Positions 45,179 through 56,644 of a stretch of DNA of 64,000 nt are shown in pieces. Below the pieces are notes generated by a model. It had not been told where the DNA came from. It saw only the letters and a list, made by a program, of their open reading frames with translations, and searched no databases. How positions within the stretch are numbered: position 1 is the first letter of the stretch; the number at the start of each line of letters is the position of its first letter. The translations under genes were made by a program, and so were the position numbers. Source of the DNA: Clarireedia homoeocarpa (lineage: Eukaryota; Ascomycota; Leotiomycetes; Helotiales; Rutstroemiaceae); the NCBI GenBank assembly GCA_001465935.1, contig LNKV01000002.1, forward strand, positions 1,550,001 through 1,614,000, read 5' to 3'.

Positions 45179-47424
45179 ATGACATCTCTCGTTTCCGAGT
45201 TCCTGATTAATCCAGTTTTGCGACACGCACGACGATTCTCACGATCCAACACACCTACCGACCTACACGAATCGAATGTTCGGACAACCCCGCAGCTCGT
45301 TCCAGATGATGAGGTTGACGAGGTCACGATCGAGGGTGTGACAGTGGAGGATCTTGCCACGGAGAGATCAAACTTAGGGGACTGCGGAATGACAGAGAGA
45401 GATTCCACAGACATAACGCCGTCCCTGCCAATTCGAGGGCATAATGTTAAGGAGGCCGGGATGCAAGACACAGGCGAGTTAGATAGCCACGAACTACGGT
45501 CTGCGGCTCATCGTTTGGGATCGAGTCATGGAGGGGCTCCAGAGTCGCAATCTGATCTAAGCTTATCTGATGGGTTCGTTGGCGATTCTTCTTCCAATAT
45601 GCCATTCCAACATGACGAAACCGGTGGAGATATGTCGAGGCACAGCAGTAACAACGCGGGTAATGATTCCCTTTTGAGTTCTGCGGAGATGGCAGATGAA
45701 CAAACCACTCAAGCGTCAACATCACTATTATCTGGACTCGACCAGAATTCCAGCATACTTCCCGAAGACGATGGCATGGGATTACTTCGAGAACGGATTC
45801 TTTGCATACAGTCGATGGATGTTCCAACAGAGCGAAAGGCACAATTGATGCATCAGCTTATGACGCAGAACTATACAAAGGCAAATGGGATGTTCCAAGT
45901 GAAGCAAGACGCTCCAATAATAGATCCGGCTCAGCTCATCAGTCAAGAGAGGCCTTCTACCCCCGGCACACTGAGTTCTTTCCTCTGGCAAATGAACGGG
46001 TCGCCTGACCAAGCACCTTCCACAGATCACTATACATTTCATCTGTCACCAGATGATTTGAAGCGGACTTATGCACCGCTGGATCCACCTGAAGTTGACG
46101 ATCCGAGTGATGAGTCGGAAAGCGCTCGAGACCTTGTCCCGGTTCTGGGCTGCAAGCACTATAAGAGAAATGTCAAGCTACAGTGTTCCACTTGCGATCG
46201 GTGGTATACTTGTCGATTATGCCATGATGAAGTTGAGGATCATGTCCTTATCAGACATGAAACGAAGAATATGCTTTGCATGCTATGTGGTTGTGCTCAG
46301 AAAGCTGGCGAATTTTGTGTCGAATGTGGCGAACGTACTGCTTGGTATTATTGTGGAGTGTGCAAGCTATGGGACAACGATTCCAATAAAAGCATATATC
46401 ACTGTAACGATTGCGGAATCTGTAGAAAAGGACGTGGTCTTGGAAAGGACTTTTTTCATTGCAAGGTAAGCTTGAACACAGCTGTCATTGTCAACATTGC
46501 TTACGCTCATGATAGACCTGCGGAGTGTGCATGTCTATGTCAGTTATGCATGACCACAAATGTATCGAGAGAGTGTCTGATTGTGACTGCCCAATTTGCG
46601 GAGAGTATATGTTCACCTCACCGAAGCCTGTCGTCTTCATGTCTTGTGGACATAGTATTCATTCGGCATGTTATGTTGAGCATATGCACACTTCATACAA
46701 GTGTCCTATATGTAGTAAGAGTTTGATTACGATGGAGACGCAGTTCAGGAACCTTGATCGAGCTATTGAAAACCAACCAATGCCACCTCAATTCAGAAAC
46801 ACATTGGCAATGGTTTCATGTAACGACTGTTATGCTAAGAGTGCAGTCAAATATCATTGGTTGGGTCTTAAATGCGCGATTTGCGACTCTTATAATACAG
46901 TGCAGCTGTCGATCTTACGCGATCCAGCTTCAGAAGAGGAAGAAGCTATCGAGATGGAAGACGGGGATAATCCCGCTATGTCAACCCAAGAATCACGAGA
47001 TATGATTTCATCTACACACTTGAATCCAGGTTCTTCTCGAAATCGGAGACACTCATCTCACATACCCACATCTTCCTCGCAAGGAGAGTCGAGCTTAGCC
47101 CCTGACTACTCTTTAATATCTCGTCTGGGGAGATCAGTCTCTCCTGCGAGAGGAATGGGACTGTTCGGAAACGAAGCAGATGGCCGTGATGATAGCGACG
47201 CATCTGGAGATGAAGATGATCTTGACTTTTGGGGAAGAGACGAGCCGCGAAGCACACGGATGCCGCGAAACAGAGCCGAAGGCCAGACGGAAAATGGCAG
47301 TGACGACAATGAAGATGAAGATGATGGAGAATCTACCGACTCAGACTCTGGAAATGATGATGCCGATATGGATGATGATGACGCTGATGACGAGGAGCCA
47401 TTTGCTATTTTTGGGCATCGCTGA
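45179..47424 (+). CDS. CHY zinc-finger/RING E3 ubiquitin ligase (RCHY1/Pirh2-like)
   Basis: Exons 45179-46465 and 46516-47424 (50-nt intron, donor GTAAGC, acceptor ATAG) give 731 residues. It resembles Pirh2/RCHY1-type E3 ligases, which transfer ubiquitin to substrates through a RING. The first 300 residues are acidic, Ser-rich and probably disordered. The CHY finger starts with GCKHYKRNVKLQC at about 324 and continues through CRLCHDEVEDH and MLCMLCGCAQKAGEFC. The CTCHY finger includes YYCGVCKLWD, HCNDCGICRKG and FFHCK-TCGVCM, the last formed across the splice. The RING is CPICGEYMF...SCGHSIHSACYVEH...CPIC (about 454-495). A zinc-ribbon-like CNDCYAKS...CAIC follows. The C-terminal 170 residues are highly acidic (Asp/Glu runs). 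The start at 45179 is the first in-frame ATG. Metazoan RCHY1 is about 260 residues, so both tails are fungal additions. Confidence 0.92.
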
Positions 47425-47991
47425 GGAATAGGAAATGCATGGCTTTGAATGGAAATTGCATTGGATTGGCGTTTTGTTTTAGCGTTTGTAGCGGACCTAG
47501 GCATATATACGGGTGGATTGGAGCGGCGCTTTGGATATTTGGCTGAGAATGGATAGGAAGCGATATCAATATGTACGACTGATGTCGTTACGTGGAATCC
47601 ACGAGTAAAAAGATTACCACTGCCTTTTCCCGAGCAGACTTTCATGCCGGCGTGATTCATCTTTCATTCTATGACCTGTAGAGAGTGTTTCTTGAATGGC
47701 ATGCTCTCTCCTTCACGGCCACTTGATCTGCTCCTTCTAGGCCCGCTGTGCCTTGGTCGGCATATTACCTCAGTCTGGAGAGACTATCTACCAGGTATCT
47801 GACTATAGTTTGCACTTATCCTCTCTCCCGTTTCATGCACTCTGTACTTCAAATAGCGCCCCTCCTATCCCTGGTCCTCCCAAACGCCATATCATAAACC
47901 GTAAACCTTCATGCAACCAATCCAGGTATCACAAATCCATCTTCCCCAAAAAGCATCCATAGAGCATCTTCCACGCTTACCTCCTCCATCC
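47425..47991. other. Intergenic spacer between convergent genes
   Basis: The 567 bp between the CHY/RING gene (plus) and MZT1 (minus) hold their 3' flanks. No gene was seen. Confidence 0.7.
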
Positions 47992-48412
47992 TCACTCTAT
48001 CGCCTCGCCTGCAGCAACTTTCCGCCGTAACTCCTCTGCGTCTTTCCTTAGCTCTCGAATTACGGTCTGCATGCCATAGAAATTAGTTTTCCTTCACTCG
48101 ACCATTCATCTCATGTTCATCCGCTAGCGCATCCTCCACACTCTCCCATCTACCAAATCAAAGAAAAAGCTTACAGCAAGCGCTTCCGGATTAACGCCAT
48201 TCTCAATGAGTGAAATACATATCGACAGGGTGCCGCGATCGAGCTCTGCGTTCTGCGGAGAGGTGGATGGATAGGTTAGCGGGGTTTGTCGACATAGGCC
48301 GGGTAGGGAAGGGAAGAACGATACGTACTAGGAGCGTGGAGATTTCATGGAATACATCGATGACTTGACGGGCTTGGGCGGCGTTGTTGGCTTTGGTATT
48401 TGCGTCGGCCAT
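47992..48412 (-). CDS. MZT1: Mitotic-spindle organizing protein 1 (MOZART1)
   Basis: Three short exons, 48412-48329, 48252-48175 and 48066-47992 (introns 76 and 108 nt), give 78 residues, the normal size for MOZART1. The protein binds gamma-tubulin complex proteins and is needed for microtubule nucleation at spindle pole bodies. Seen after splicing: [36 protein letters not shown] and [19 protein letters not shown], which follow the MZT1 family pattern including the invariant LDR and [10 protein letters not shown]. Its pieces are too short to stand out as single reading frames. The final VAAGEAIE tail is variable. The 5' leader contains a (GATTT)n repeat. Confidence 0.95.
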
Positions 48413-48427
48413 GATATGGTTTTGATG

Positions 48428-48470
48428 GTGATTTGATTTGAGTTGATTTGATTTGATTTGATTTGATTTG
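48428..48470. repeat. (GATTT)n microsatellite in MZT1 5' leader
   Basis: Eight GATTT units, one of them GAGTT, lie 16-58 bp upstream of the MZT1 start codon. On the gene's sense strand the unit reads AAATC. Confidence 0.9.
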
Positions 48471-48710
48471 GGGTGATGTTGAAGTGGGACGCGGCTGTCG
48501 CGTCGGGGATTTTTTTACAGTAGGAACGTCGGACTGCGGGGAAAGGGAATGAGCTTCTGCGGACGAGAACTTTCTACTCGTATAACAATCATACTCATGA
48601 TACTGTAGGAAACTTTTGGTTCTCTTTGGGCATTTTCACGTTTTCATATGTCGGAGGAAGTCCAGATGGGTTGATCTCTTCAATGTAGTCTACATTAGAA
48701 AAGCCATGGT

Positions 48711-49244
48711 TCACATAAAATCCGCATGCATCAATTCAGTCAATTGCTTGAGCTGCACCGTCATTTTCCACATGTATTCTTCCGCCTCTCTGTATTCCCG
48801 TCGCAGCACCTTAGAAAGCCGTGGGTTTCTAGAGCTGGAGGAAATCCCATCAATGGTGAATGTTTTACTCTCCGAATGTTTGGAAACCTTGTGTCCACAG
48901 CATAGACATCTCTTCTTCGATCCATCAAACAAGCCATCTTCGCAGACGCAGGTCATGCATATCCATTGAGTTTCGGGTTTGTCCCATGAGTCGTCCGACC
49001 GTGCTTCTTTGCCATTTCTGACACTCTCTTTGGTGCCGTGACTTGGCTGCTTAACGAATGGTGCGGGCAGTGAGGCAAGTGCCTGACCTCCTTGGAGAGA
49101 ATGGCGGCCGACTGAGGAGAAATATCGTTTGTGGCTCTCGGTGGAGGTCCGTCTGCTCTTCTTGGAACTTTCTATACTCTTGTTTCGTCTCTTTGATACA
49201 CGAGAGTGTTTCGGCTCGGCGTTGTGTGTACTAGAGAAGGGCAT
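48711..49244 (-). CDS. Hypothetical protein with CxxC zinc-ribbon
   Basis: An intronless 177-residue protein; no family was recognised with certainty. The first 60 residues are basic and Ser-rich (SKRRNKSIESSKKSRRTS). In the middle, QWICMTCVCEDGLFDGSKKR followed by CLCCGHK gives a CxxC...CxxC knuckle pair about 17 residues apart, likely binding one zinc ion like a RanBP2-type or rubredoxin-like finger. The C-terminal 45 residues (KVLRREYREAEEYMWKMTVQ and following) look like an amphipathic helix or short coiled coil. Composition suggests a nuclear protein (inference). It lies upstream of MZT1 on the same strand, with about 300 bp between them. Confidence 0.65.
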   Translation of the reverse strand: MPFSSTHNAEPKHSRVSKRRNKSIESSKKSRRTSTESHKRYFSSVGRHSLQGGQALASLPAPFVKQPSHGTKESVRNGKEARSDDSWDKPETQWICMTCVCEDGLFDGSKKRCLCCGHKVSKHSESKTFTIDGISSSSRNPRLSKVLRREYREAEEYMWKMTVQLKQLTELMHADFM

Positions 49245-49946
49245 CTTTTGTATGTCTTGGTTTTTGAAGTGCTGAGATGTATGAACGTGTGCTTCTACAG
49301 TTTCAACGAAAATGGGTTTGTTTAAGAGCTCTATTCACTTTCTTTATTTAGTCTATCAGAGAGGTTTTTGTCGGAATAAATACTGCCGTACAGTAACAAA
49401 GAGATGCTGGTGGAGGGTAGCTGGGAAATATGTGCTGGTTTATGTGGCTCGAAAGAGGGCTACACAAAGTATTCCACCAGCGCCCTCCATGACCTTATAT
49501 ATTCACTTCACTGTAGACGAAAGTCTCAGTTCATTATTTTTCATTTTCGAGATCCTCACGGTCGTAGTTATTTACATATGATGGTTCATCTCATCTTGGA
49601 AATTTCAATAACACAACGAGGCCTAGCACCGGCGTCAAAATAACCGACGTTGAGCCTTTCATTCTTTCCAATTAAACCTTCCTCTACTCGTCGTATGTTT
49701 CCAAAGCCCAATTGCTAAATAGAGTTGCAACATCGCTCCGCTCTCAAATGAATGCGCCAAGCAAGTAAGAAAAAGGATAACCCCATCCCAATTGAAGATG
49801 CTGCGCAAGTGATTGCGACTGCTTGAGTTGGCCGCTGCAGAGGTTTATTGGCTGGCTCTTGCTTCTCCCCCATTCTCATCATCTAATGCAGACATTCGGG
49901 CATGTAGCTTGTCCTCGTGGTGTCCTGATGGATATCGACCCGACAG
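49245..49946. other. Intergenic region
   Basis: No gene was recognised in these 0.7 kb between two minus-strand genes. Confidence 0.6.
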
Positions 49947-50210
49947 CTAAGCGTGCTTTGATTGCGCCGCTGAAGGCTTGCGTTTAATTACGGATGATTT
50001 TCGTGCTTTCGAAATAGAGGAAACGCGTCTCTTCGGTTCCGTCTTCTTCTTAGAGATTGATTGGCGCTTCGTAGGGGTTTTTCGAACACTACCGCCTGTG
50101 GAAGCCTTTGCTTTCTTGCTTTTGGGCTTATTGGGAGGAGATGATTTTGGCTTTCCAGTAATGGAGGGGCGACCATTCCTTCCGAACATCGATCGAGTTA
50201 CCGCAGCCAT
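49947..50210 (-). CDS. Small Lys/Arg/Ser-rich basic protein
   Basis: An 87-residue reading frame beginning MAAVTRSMFGRNGRPSITGK and made almost entirely of Lys, Arg, Ser, Pro and Thr (for example KKTEPKRRVSSISKARKSS). Such a composition is typical of histone H1-tail-like or nucleic-acid-binding disordered proteins; no domain is visible. The reading frame is open upstream to 50522, but that extension looks like 5' leader, and the ATG at 50210 is preferred because the basic segment starts there. Whether the gene is real cannot be settled from composition alone. Confidence 0.5.
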   Translation of the reverse strand: MAAVTRSMFGRNGRPSITGKPKSSPPNKPKSKKAKASTGGSVRKTPTKRQSISKKKTEPKRRVSSISKARKSSVIKRKPSAAQSKHA

Positions 50211-50856
50211 ATTCGGTTTGCGATGATTGCTGAACGAGTGTGGTGTATAGATAAGAACTTTTGTCGTAAATTTGTGCAATGTTTGGGCGAGGCTGCTGGG
50301 AGAGTTGACTTCTTTATGGGCTGAAAGGATTTTCAAGGGGCACAAAGGACCAACAAGAACATTCCGGTCCCAGTCCGAAATAGTGATAGGGACAACAAGA
50401 TAATTAAGGACTCTGTTTGCATTCCATGTCACCTGGAGCCGGCAAGCCACCAGCCGAATGCGGCATCGTGTCTTGTAGAAATAGATAACAGGACAGGCGC
50501 CGGGGAAGTTTAATAAGACCATTTGGTTCTGGTGTCTGGTAGAGGTTGTATCCAGTCTTCATTCTCTCTCATCATTCTCATTTTTACGTTTCAGGGGCCA
50601 TGTTTCCTTGTGTGCTAACACATAGTGAACCAGTGCTTGATACTTCATTTCAGTTGCACACACGTAGTTCAATAGCTAGTTGTGATTTGGAAAATGAAAT
50701 AAGAGGTGATAGCGGCCGCGTGACTTCAGTCGCAGTGTGATATTAATCCAACTTTTTCAAAAAGACCCAAAATCATCATGATGGCTGCAGTCGAAAAGTT
50801 GCATCGTTGCTGAGAGCTCCATAAATTCAAATGCCCCAACATACCCAAATACCCCG
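50211..50856. other. Intergenic region
   Basis: No gene was recognised between the small basic protein and SPC25. It contains the promoter or leader of the former and the 3' flank of the latter. Confidence 0.6.
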
Positions 50857-51689
50857 TTATGGATTCTTTACTGCCTCCACAAACAGCTCTCTCATCCCTT
50901 TCAGTAATACCCGCAGATCCCTCGTTTCATTTAACTTATCCACCACCCTCTCAATCTGCTCCTTCTCCAATTTCGGCTTGCAGTACGGAATCTCATATTC
51001 TCTTTTTGACGTATCAAGTTCAAACCAGGCTTCTCTGTCGTAATCGTTATCGTCGATGTTGTTAAACACAAACTTCAATCGATCATTTTGCCCGGCTCCC
51101 TCAATCACTAGGCCAAGATTTGATATCCAGAAGTCGAGCTCAGGGACGTTGAAACGAGCTTGCTTGTCAATATATTGAGCATGAGACCTTTGTGCGGCAA
51201 TCTTCTGCTCAATGGCCTTTTGCGTCTCGGCGATTTGCGCTTTCAAAGCTTCTCGGTTTGCAAGTTGGGTGTCTCGTTGTGCGCTAAGTTGCGCAATTGC
51301 AGCTTGCATCTCCGCTCTTTCTGCCGCTTCCTTCGCAAGGGTTTGTTGGTGTGTATTACTCTTCGATGTCAAAATTTCGATATCTTTCCTCTTCATTCGT
51401 TGGTCCTCTTCGAAAATGTTAGTATAGTGCGGGTGGTAGGAATGCGATGCTACTCACCATGAAGTTCTGTTACATTCATTTTAAACTGATTCCGTTCTTC
51501 AAGAACACGCTTCCGGCCTTGTTCAATAAAAGCATCAAATCTAACTGTGAACTTCGCCATCCTGTCTCGCAATTCATCAAATCCAAAATTGATGCTTGGG
51601 AGCGTGTCTGCCATTGACGGGGCATCCGCCGACGATAGAGGAGGGCGCATAGTGCTGGTAGAAAGTGAGGGTTCGAAAGCCATGGCCAT
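50857..51689 (-). CDS. SPC25: Kinetochore protein Spc25 (NDC80 complex)
   Basis: Exons 51689-51458 and 51407-50857 (50-nt intron, donor GTGAGT, branch-like ATACTAACA, acceptor GAAG) give 260 residues. Spc25 pairs with Spc24 at the inner end of the NDC80 complex, linking microtubule-binding Ndc80/Nuf2 to the centromere. Residues about 40-160 form a long coiled coil rich in Ala, Gln, Glu and Lys (MKRKDIEILTSKSNTHQQTL, and QAAIAQLSAQRDTQLANREA). The C-terminal globular RWD-like domain contains NVPELDFWISNLGLVIEGAG, DRLKFVFNNID and AWFELDTSKREYEIPYCKPK, the Spc25 signature. A second ATG two codons downstream (51683) is an equal start candidate. It diverges from RRN6, with 405 bp between starts. 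Confidence 0.94.
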
Positions 51690-52094
51690 TGTGCAAGTTT
51701 TTTGAAGAGTTTGCGTAGGTTCGAGAAGTTAATAGTAGATACTCTGCGACTCGATGGGCGGACGTGAGTTATGGTGTTTGCGCGTGTAAGGTTTACGGAG
51801 GCTCACAGTCGAAAAATGTTGATTTCCCGATAAGGCACGTTGTCAAGGGAACGTCACCCCGCTAGTGCCGGACTGATAGTCCTAGCTTCTCTGCTTTTAT
51901 CGCTGTCCCAGAAAAAAAATTAAATGAACATGTCGCTGAGCACTAGATTTACTTTTACTCCTTTTTTCTCAAATAAATTACAACAGTGGCTTCATCTATC
52001 GTGCTTCTTTTTTTGGCAGCCACTTCTCAGCCCTTGGACGGTCTCGCAATGATTCGAAGGAAAAGCTCTATAAGAATCACTCCGCGACAGCCCG
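51690..52094. promoter_or_regulatory. Shared divergent promoter SPC25/RRN6
   Basis: This 405-bp stretch lies between the starts of SPC25 (minus) and RRN6 (plus) and must drive both. It contains short T- and A-rich tracts near 51908-51920 and 51958-51972 but no clear TATA box. Confidence 0.55.
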
Positions 52095-55000
52095 ATGACT
52101 GACCACAGAGTGACTGACCTGGTTTATGGTCATCTTGGACAACTTTCCTACGATGTTAACCAGCAACAGTGGTCGTTTTCAAAGGACCCAACAAAAGGTA
52201 TACAAACTCTGGAATCATGTTGGTATTAGCTAACTTGATTTATAGTTAGAAATTTCCAACAGCTTCTTCCTTACAAACAATGTATAGCTCCGTCGATTCG
52301 AAACATCTCTAGCGATGGGCACATAGCTACGTATACAGCATACTCACAGCGCAAATGGCTTTCGAAAACCCGGCCAGAAACTTTTCCCGCAGTGACCATA
52401 GCCACTCATCTTGCCAAAGAATCATCCGACGCAGCCTTTACTCGTTCGAATTCCGGGGAATTGATAGCCATTGGAGGCGCAGTGAATGGCGATCGTCGTT
52501 ATGATTCTAGAATTTCCCAGATCATAGCAGTTCCTTGCGGTGAAGCAGGGCACGTTTTGAAGTTGATCAAACCTCGGATGGAGAGACACGGATGGGATAC
52601 CCAATACGGCGTGCGCCTATCGTTGATGAGCGCGGAGACAACGGAAGAGGGGCACTGGGCTGGCATCGGAGGCCCAATTCTGCAGATCGTGTCTGCTAAT
52701 GAAGGCGAGAACCTTGGTACATGGTTTGCTGTCAGGCAGGCTACCATGACTACAATTTTTCGACCTATATATCGAAAGGCGCCAAGGCCGTTTAGAGCCC
52801 CATTACCATGCTTTTCTATTTATCCCCCATCCCATCTCGATGCGAACCCCGTGGTTGTACTGGATCCATCCAGAGACGGATCGGAGAACCACGCAGATGT
52901 CAGTTTCAATCCATGGTATGTCCGCCAATTCGCGGTCGTAGATCAGGCTGGCAAATGGAGTAGTTGGGATATTCAAGGACGGCAGACCAAACGCTCAAAC
53001 ATGACGGTCGTTGCTGTAAAAACGGGACACATCTATGATGGCTTTGACTTCGAGAGTAATCCGGCGATTAAAATGCCTGGAGATGTTGGTGAATGGCATC
53101 GGATCCTCTGGGCTGGGAGCGTGAGCACTATCGTAGTTATAAACAGGCGGCATCTTGCCGTATTTGATACCAAATTAGAGCCACGACGCCTTTCGTCTGC
53201 CGAGTTCTTCAAAGCAACTACGAATGAGTGGATTCTGGATGTGAAGCGCAGCACAATGAACCTAGGGCATCTTTTTGTATTAACTACAGCTCGACTGTTT
53301 TGGCTAGATATTGTACCTGCGGAAGAAGATGTCGTTGATAGAGAAGCTGGAGTGAAAATCATTTTATCCCAACGTCATTTTCGAGACGGTACAGATGAGG
53401 AAATGAAATTGACTTTAAGCAAGGATGACGATGGTATGTGAAATATCCACGCCCAAACTCGCCGATAACCACTGATTCCCATGTAGATCTGACGGTTTTC
53501 ATCTCTTCAAGCAAAAACTCGCTTATCACCTCCTTTGTCTTTTCGATGACTGGGGGACGACCGACATCATTCCAGGCATCAGTCAAGCTTGCCTGTAACA
53601 CAGAGGGTAGCTGGCCGCTTCAGATAAACTGTCTTTCGATTCTGCCTGCTGCATATCTACTTCCGTCCGCGTTAAATGATGGAGCTGGACTCCATTACAT
53701 GGAAACAGGAGTAAAATTCTATCAGATATGGATGCTTACGGCGGATTTAGAGCTTGGCACTACCTTATGGGCATCCCAATCTACTAGTAATAAAGACACT
53801 ATACAGAGCAGCATAGTAGCACCAACGAAGAAGTCTCTTCATCACACTTCACAAACGCCAGCCGAAAAACTACAGGATGACTTCGTTGTCTCCGATCCAT
53901 CTGATGACGAATACCTTATGGAGATGGCAACTATGGAGATCACCGATACTTATCACGCCCCAATGGCTAGTGACCTACATCTCCGGATAAATATGCGATC
54001 AGTATTTGAACGAATCTTTTTGAAGCCGACCTGGGAGGGTCACGAGAACTTAAACATGGAGTCTGCCTTACGAGAAACATCTGTTCAGGTACAAAATGGC
54101 AAGCTGGCTGGTAATCTTCCACTAAGTACATGTCTTGAGCTATCCAATATGGTATCCCCTACAGACGATCTTGACCAAGCTGCCAAGACTTTCAACGAAT
54201 TCATTGACTATATCCACGAGGAAAACCGCGACGATAGCCCGCTAAAATTGCATTTATCAAAACTATTATATGGTTCTGGCATTGAGATATTCGAAGAGGA
54301 AGCTTTGCAAACTTATCCTGACCTCTTGAAGATGTACGATCAGTTGATAGATATTTGGGTCACGAATTTGCCACATAAAACTCCTGGCACTGTACGTTTA
54401 AAGAAGGCGAGGCAAATACAATCAATTGCCATGGAGCTATGCCTAAGTTCACTGGCAATCTCACTTCGCAACGAGGCAGTTGAGCCGACGGTGCTTGAAC
54501 ATGCTGAAGATTATCTTGGCCGTGCCTCGAAAGATATTGACGAAATCTCCAGAGCAAGCTCACCTCCATTCTTCAGTTCTCAGCTCCCTGCTCAGGGAAC
54601 TGGCGATCTCCATTTCAGCTTGCCCACACCTGAACGTACCCCTTCCATATACTCTCATACATCGGCCGCTACCACAGATCTCGTTGGAGATCCAACTTTG
54701 TCGCGACTTCGACAATATGCAGTCAGTATCGCCTCTGATATCGAAGTAAGCCCTGCAAAATCATCAATTATTGCGCAGTGGCCATCTGTACCTGGAATAG
54801 ACCCCGCCACATATTCATGGGAGGAAATACAAAAGGCGGCAGCAGCTGCAGCCAGTGCTGATGAAGATAACCGTTCCCGCAAAGAACGACATAGGCGTCG
54901 TAGGCGAACAGAAAGGTTCCTCAATAGCGAACGTGCCAGTGAAGCACCTTATTCATCTCAGCCCGTGTCTCACCCTCTTGGTAGCCAGCCGGTAGTGCAG

Positions 55001-55135
55001 AATATCTACAGTTCACAACCGGTCAATGAAATGCCAATGACCCAGCCGGATAGGGGGGCATTTGGTGGCAGACCTGCTTCTGCAGCTGCCCCTGGAAAAA
55101 ATAAGCCAAAGAAGCGTAGAGCTGCAGGGTTTTAA
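52095..55135 (+). CDS. RRN6: RNA polymerase I-specific initiation factor Rrn6-like
   Basis: Exons 52095-52197, 52246-53433 and 53487-55135 (introns 48 and 53 nt) give 979 residues. Rrn6 is part of the core factor that recruits Pol I to the rDNA promoter. The N-terminus MTDHRVTDLVYGHLGQLSYD plus DVNQQQWSFSKDP resembles fungal Rrn6 proteins. The central 400 residues look like a beta-propeller (WYVRQFAVVDQAGKWSSWDI, and HRILWAGSVSTIVVINRRHL), and the following part is helical. The C-terminus is Ser/Gln/Pro-rich with repeated SSQPV motifs and ends KNKPKKRRAAGF, the basic tail typical of the family. A Lys/Arg cluster (RKERHRRRRRTER) near residue 905 is a likely nuclear signal. Length fits fungal homologues (900-1,050). 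The assignment rests on recalled similarity, not a search. Confidence 0.87.
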
Positions 55136-55480
55136 CTTGAATGAAATGTACAGTATCGGGTTGTATATGAGTAGCATATAATATTGATAATGATTTGTAT
55201 ATGCAGATTTTAGAATGTCACAACACTTCCAAATCCAAACCTAGTATGCCAAAGTAGACAAAACTGTATAAAGTCTGTATGTAACAAATATTTGTACACA
55301 GATACTTTCCAAAAGGTTCTATTTCTGTGAAAATGTGCAGTTATTTTCAAGAAAAACGGCATGATTGATGAGGGTGCATTTTTTTTTTGGTCTCCGCCAC
55401 CGTCAGAGTATGCACATCCGAATCAAACAGACAAACGTAGTTCACCAATCGACAGAATACTTACGAGAAAAGAATCAACA
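55136..55480. other. Intergenic spacer
   Basis: The 345 bp between RRN6 and the PITH gene, both on the plus strand, show no gene. It holds the RRN6 3' end and PITH promoter. Confidence 0.7.
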
Positions 55481-56218
55481 ATGTCGGGCCACTGTCATGA
55501 CGAACACGATCATAGTCACGGCGGGCATTCCCACGAAGGCCACGATCATAGTGACGACATCACCCCTGCACTCCAGTACTCCCTTTACCAACACATCAAC
55601 TTCGACGACATAACCACATTCAACGAATCAGAAGCACATTCTGGGAAAGCAGTCGTCAAGAAGACATGGGCTGAACGTCTGAACGAGCTGCCGGAGCTGG
55701 AAAGCGATGCTGATGAACAGCTGTTGATGCACATCCCGTTAGTTTTACCCCGCCATTTTTACCCCTCCAACCTTCACCTATGCGACTCCCCCGGCTAACA
55801 ATCTGCCTTTCGCCATAGGTTCACCGGCCAAGTAAAGCTTCATTCCATTCTCCTGCGCACCTCGAATTCATCGTCTGCCCCCAAAACACTGAAAGTGTTC
55901 ATCAATCGCGATGATCTTGATTTCAGCACTGCTTCTGAGCTGCAACCTACGCAAGAGTTCGAATTGAGTCAAACTTCGGAGATACAAGATATAGGAGTCA
56001 AGAGAGCACTTTTTGGCAAGGTCCAAAGTGTAACGCTATTTGTGGAGGATAACTATGGGGAGGATGTGAGTCGTATTAGCTATTTGGGGTTTAAGGGCGA
56101 CTGGATGCAGCTAGGCAGGGCACCGAGTAATATTTTATACGAAGCGGCAGCAAATCCGGCAGACCATCAGATCAAAGGAACGGGGATCAATCAGATGGGA
56201 AGCAATGTTGGGCAGTAG
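55481..56218 (+). CDS. PITH domain-containing protein (PITHD1-like)
   Basis: Exons 55481-55737 and 55819-56218 (81-nt intron, donor GTTAGT, acceptor ATAG) give 218 residues. The PITH domain is the C-terminal, proteasome-interacting domain of thioredoxin-like TXNL1; free-standing PITH proteins such as PITHD1 bind the 26S proteasome. The N-terminus is a His-rich stretch (HCHDEHDHSHGGHSHEGHDH), which could bind metal. The PITH fold is marked by LYQHINFDDITTFNES, WAERL, FTGQVKLHSILLRT (formed over the splice), LKVFINRDDLDF and VSRISYLGFKGDW. Length matches PITHD1 (211). The His tract is much denser than in animal relatives. Confidence 0.93.
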
Positions 56219-56644
56219 TATGAAATGATCGGATGACCGGTGGCTGAGGATGATTGCGTCTCCGCAGGAAGATATTCATGATTTACCGGCACTGGAGGAT
56301 GATAGCCAGGATGGTGACTACAAAAACTATCTGGGATTATTTTGACAATCGCAGATGTGGATGCCTGTGGAAAACAACATTATCCAGAGGATATACAGCG
56401 TCTAGCAAAAGCAGACATCCTCGGGTCATGATTTGATGAAAGCAATAAACTGTGCGTATCCTTTGTCTAGCCTCATGGTAACGGCAACCGTATGTAGCGG
56501 TGTAGGAATAGTTAAGTGGTTACTTTGACGCTACACTGGAGAAGAGCTTGACAATATTGAGATATCATGATGTGAGAACCCAGGCTACTACCAACTTGAG
56601 CTTTCCCGCAATGGCTCAACGTCTGATGTACTTCATATGTATGT
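56219..56644. other. Intergenic spacer between convergent genes
   Basis: The 426 bp between the PITH gene and JLP2 hold their 3' flanks. No gene was seen. Confidence 0.65.

Noticed and set aside
50211..50522. N-terminal extension of the small basic protein to 191 residues
   Set aside because: The extension has ordinary leader-like composition and the strongly basic segment starts only near the ATG at 50210.
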